DNA from: SHVO01 sp041906145
GTDB lineage: Bacteria; Pseudomonadota; Alphaproteobacteria; Rhodospirillales; Rhodospirillaceae
Direction of reading: 5' to 3'
NCBI GenBank assembly: GCA_041906145.1
Contig: JAYRJU010000008.1
Span: 62,001 to 126,000, forward strand
DNA length: 64,000 nt
This document shows, piece by piece, positions 61,731 through 64,000 of the stretch (position 1 is its first letter; each line of letters starts with the position of its first letter). The position numbers and the translations under genes were made by a program. The notes under the pieces were generated by a model, which ran no database searches, was not told the DNA's origin, and saw only the letters and a program-made list of their open reading frames with translations.

Positions 61731-63158
61731 TCAAAGGAGGACCCAGGTAGCCAGACCCAGGAAGGTGAAAAAGCCCACAATATCCGTCACGGTTGTGAGG
61801 AAAACGCCGGCCGAGGAAGCCGGGTCAGTCCCCGCCTTATCGAGCGCAAGCGGGATGAGAATACCGGCGAGACCAGCGACCGTGAGATTGGTCAGCATCG
61901 CTGCCGCGATGACTGCGCCGAGCAGAATGTCACTGAACCAGAGCGCAGCCACAACCCCGACCAAGGCCGCGAACAAGACCCCATTGATGAGACCGACGAA
62001 CAGTTCCTTGCCTACAACGCGTAGCGCGTTGCTGGAATCGAGTTCGCGGGTCGCGAGAGCACGTACCACCGTCGCTAGCGTCTGAGTCCCCGCGTTGCCG
62101 CCCATGCCCGCGACGATCGGCATCAGAACAGCCAGCGCCGCCAGCTTTTCGATGGACGCCGTGAACATCCCTACAACATAGGATGCCATGAAGGCGGTGA
62201 TGAGATTGAGCGCGAGCCAGGTGAAGCGCGACTGCGCGGTGGCGATCACCGCGGTGTAGAGGCTCGACTGATCCACCTCGGACACACCGGCCATCTTCAG
62301 GATGTCCGCGCCCGCTTCTTCATCGATGACGTCCACGATGTCGTCGATGGTGATCTGCCCGATCAGGCGCCCGGATTTGTCCACGACGGGGGCGGCCGCG
62401 AGGTCGCGCTGGCGGAACAAGAAGGCCACTTCCTCGCGGTCCATGTCCGTCGGGATGATGTCCATGTCCGGGCTGATCAGGTCCTGCATCCTGATGGGCC
62501 GCTTGGACGTCAGAACGCGGTGCAGTTCGACCACCCCTTGAGGCCGGTGGCGGGAATCTACGACGAACACGACATAAAACTTGTCCGGGATATTCCGGGT
62601 CGAGCGTAGGAAGTCGATGGTTTCGCCGACCGTCCAGTAATAAGGCACCGCGACCAGCTCGCGCTGCATGAGACGGCCGGCGGAATCCTCGGCGTAGGCA
62701 AGCCCCTGTTCGATGAACTCGCGCTTGTCCGGCGGGGTGCGCTCCAGGATCTTGGCGCGCTCCTCAGGGTCCAGCTTGCCGGCGACATAGACCGCGTCAT
62801 CGGAATCCAGTTCGGTGAGTGCGACCGCGAAGTCCTCGAAACCGAGGGCGTCCATCACCTCGTAGCGCACTTCGGCGTCGAGTTCGGGCAGCACGTCGGC
62901 CTGGAAATCGTCGCGGATCGCCTCGATCAGCAGGCGCCGGTCCTCGCTGTCCAGACGTTCAAGCAAGTCGGCCATATCGGCGTAATGGAGATCTTCAACC
63001 AGGAGCCGGGCTTGCTCGTGGTCGTTGGCCCTGAGGGCGGCCTGGACGTCCTCGATGAACGCCGGGTCGAGCTCAAAACCCTCGTCCAGCGCGTCCCCGA
63101 CGGGCCGTCGGGCGCGCGCGTGCGGCGGAGGCGAGGATGGCGTTTCGGCGCTGGCCAC
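61731..63158 (-). CDS. mgtE: Magnesium transporter MgtE
   Basis: 475 residues. The N-domain (about 25-130), CBS pair (about 135-265, including LISPDMDIIPTDMDREEVAFLFRQ) and five membrane helices (285-475) are present. Pore motifs include MPIVAGMGGNAGTQTLATVVRALATREL, MLTNLTVAGLAGILIPL and TTVTDIVGFFTFLGLA. It imports Mg with the cytosolic domains as gate. No Mg riboswitch was seen upstream. Confidence 0.96.
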   Translation of the reverse strand: MASAETPSSPPPHARARRPVGDALDEGFELDPAFIEDVQAALRANDHEQARLLVEDLHYADMADLLERLDSEDRRLLIEAIRDDFQADVLPELDAEVRYEVMDALGFEDFAVALTELDSDDAVYVAGKLDPEERAKILERTPPDKREFIEQGLAYAEDSAGRLMQRELVAVPYYWTVGETIDFLRSTRNIPDKFYVVFVVDSRHRPQGVVELHRVLTSKRPIRMQDLISPDMDIIPTDMDREEVAFLFRQRDLAAAPVVDKSGRLIGQITIDDIVDVIDEEAGADILKMAGVSEVDQSSLYTAVIATAQSRFTWLALNLITAFMASYVVGMFTASIEKLAALAVLMPIVAGMGGNAGTQTLATVVRALATRELDSSNALRVVGKELFVGLINGVLFAALVGVVAALWFSDILLGAVIAAAMLTNLTVAGLAGILIPLALDKAGTDPASSAGVFLTTVTDIVGFFTFLGLATWVLL

Positions 63159-63231
63159 GGCGACACCAGGAAGTGCGAATTGTGTGATGACGGCACGCTT
63201 GGCGCACCGGCGCGGCCCTTGTGCCCGAGGG

Positions 63232-63507
63232 TCAGGACCAGATCAAGCGAAAGGAATACGCGAGCGCGCTAAAGGCGCTTCTTGGCGAAGGCCGGCCTGA
63301 GCCGGATTTTAGATAGAGTTCGAAGAGGTGGGCCTGGGCTTCGTCTACGAAGGCGACGTACGACTTCAGTTTCCAGGGGCGGAATTTTGCTGTGTGGGAA
63401 ACGCTGCCCGAATTATGCGTTTCTAGTCGGCTCTCAATTTCCTGCGTAATGCCCGTGTAGAAACAATCGAGTTTCGCCAGGCTTTCAAGAATATAGACAT
63501 ATTTCAT
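63232..63507 (-). pseudogene. GIY-YIG nuclease-domain protein with a C-terminal frameshift
   Basis: The open frame gives 91 residues. YVYILESL ... CFYTGITQEIESRLETHNSG is the GIY-YIG-type core (YVYIL / FYTGIT), and LKSGSGR is the usual family end. In the next frame the following residues would read FAKKRL and stop at 63269, as in family members. So one base seems lost near 63290-63293 and about 20 foreign residues were added. The catalytic core is intact, so activity may survive. Confidence 0.75.
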
Positions 63508-63576
63508 GGATGCCCTCTTAAAGGGCAGTTTGGCGAGATAATCCGTTCGGGGCCGGTCCGCCTTCGCCCCTGCGTG

Positions 63577-63684
63577 GCTTCGGCGCGACAGCCTACGCCT
63601 CCTTTAGGGGGCGTAGCTGACACTGACAGATTGTATCGGCTGGCCTGCCGAGCCGAAGCTTCCCCGAAGGGGAGGCGTAGGCTG
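63577..63684. repeat. Interleaved inverted repeats next to tRNA-Leu
   Basis: Arms GCTTCGGC (63577-63584) with GCCGAAGC (63652-63659), and CAGCCTACGCCTCC (63589-63602) with GGAGGCGTAGGCTG (63671-63684). The order a-b-a'-b' is interleaved. The last arm overlaps the CCA of tRNA-Leu. Confidence 0.5.
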
Positions 63685-63767
63685 GTGCGGTCGAGAAGAC
63701 TCGAACTTCCACGGGTTGCCCCACAGCGACCTCAACGCTGCGCGTCTACCAATTCCGCCACGACCGC
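63683..63767 (-). tRNA. tRNA-Leu (GAG)
   Basis: 85-nt class II tRNA on the minus strand: acceptor GCGGTCG/CGACCGC, anticodon loop TTGAGGT (GAG), long variable arm and encoded CCA (63683-63685). Confidence 0.95.
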
Positions 63768-63899
63768 ATCGTGTGGGACAGGTGACCCCGTCCCGGAAAG
63801 GAGGCGGTGGAATACCAGATTGATTCGAGCCATGCAAGAAACGCGAAGCTCAATTTTCGCCGCCTTGTTTTATGGCCTCTATTGGGCCTAACTGGGCTT

Positions 63900-64000
63900 A
63901 TGGACCAGCCTTTACCGTCCTCCCCCGCCCTCGCCCGGCCCTTTCTGGGCCCCGTGGAGTTGCGGATTTCCGACGCCCCCGTGACCTATCCGGACGCGGT
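63900..64000 (+). CDS. lipB: Lipoyl(octanoyl) transferase LipB, 5' fragment
   Basis: The first 33 residues: VELRISDAPVTYPDAV is the LipB opening (VEwrxsdxpvxYxxAv). It continues outside the window. LipB moves octanoate from ACP to lipoyl-dependent enzymes. No strong ribosome site precedes the ATG. Confidence 0.7.
   Translation, partial: MDQPLPSSPALARPFLGPVELRISDAPVTYPDA

Noticed and set aside
1..64000. CRISPR arrays, prophage structural genes, rRNA genes
   Set aside because: None seen: no regularly spaced direct repeats, no capsid, tail or terminase proteins, no rRNA sequence.

Overview
The window is about 64 kb of a GC-rich chromosome that looks alphaproteobacterial. The evidence is the division-plane ATPase MipZ, the ClpS-ClpA pair, a glnB-glnA operon, class I PHA synthase facing an alaC-type aminotransferase, a CarD regulator, dense compact operons, and rplM-rpsI and lipB in typical form. 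I cannot name a genus from the sequence alone; a Rhodospirillales-, Micropepsales- or Rhizobiales-like bacterium is the best inference.

Region by region. 1-4.3 kb is a lower-GC defence islet against the 3' end of a tRNA-Glu gene. All its genes are on the minus strand: a RelE/HigB-type toxin with its XRE antitoxin and an obvious operator, an AbiV/HEPN-like protein, and a catalytically dead long prokaryotic Argonaute. 4.6-18.6 kb is core metabolism: GNAT acetyltransferase, a tandem HdeA-like periplasmic protein between two palindromic repeats, the alaC-hom-glpX-recJ operon, phaC, an M20 peptidase, a PhoD-type phosphatase, a gamma-carbonic anhydrase and argC. 18.7-22.1 kb holds a secreted serine-protease homologue that has lost its catalytic residues, a receiver-BLUF fusion and a stand-alone BLUF photoreceptor. 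22.3-23.5 kb holds rpsI, rplM and tRNA-His.

23.6-27.1 kb is accessory. It has a PIN-like protein, two small coiled-coil genes, and an intact 2481-bp IS1595-family transposon (24593-27073) with perfect terminal inverted repeats and an 8-bp target duplication, carrying a three-gene cargo operon that includes a DUF1828 protein. The transposon sits just upstream of the glnB-glnA nitrogen operon (27.3-29.2 kb). 29.4-33.1 kb (gdhA, a YdcH protein, a DksA/TraR zinc finger, an SDR and the remains of an FeS-type photolyase) has lower GC and looks acquired or remodelled. 33.1-39.8 kb has photolyase, a PilZ protein, a DUF1028 protein, a TonB receptor and a PEBP/YbhB protein.

39.9-45.6 kb has clpA-clpS, a D,D-carboxypeptidase with a SPOR domain, a cold-shock protein and CarD. 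45.8-52.3 kb has a histidine phosphatase, NAD(P)HX dehydratase, an SMC-like ATPase, an M20 amidohydrolase and small secreted proteins. 52.3-56.1 kb is a sugar-nucleotide operon (galU, ugd, phosphomannomutase) for UDP-glucuronate and mannose-1-phosphate supply. 56.2-61.1 kb has mipZ-vWA-DnaJ, facing an L-2-hydroxyglutarate oxidase-like gene coupled to a GH114-like secreted protein. 61.1-64 kb has an Hpt-like protein, mgtE, a frameshifted GIY-YIG gene, tRNA-Leu and the start of lipB.

The most interesting candidate system is the inactive long pAgo with an AbiV-like partner at 75-3328. Second is the transposon cargo operon at 24654-26078.
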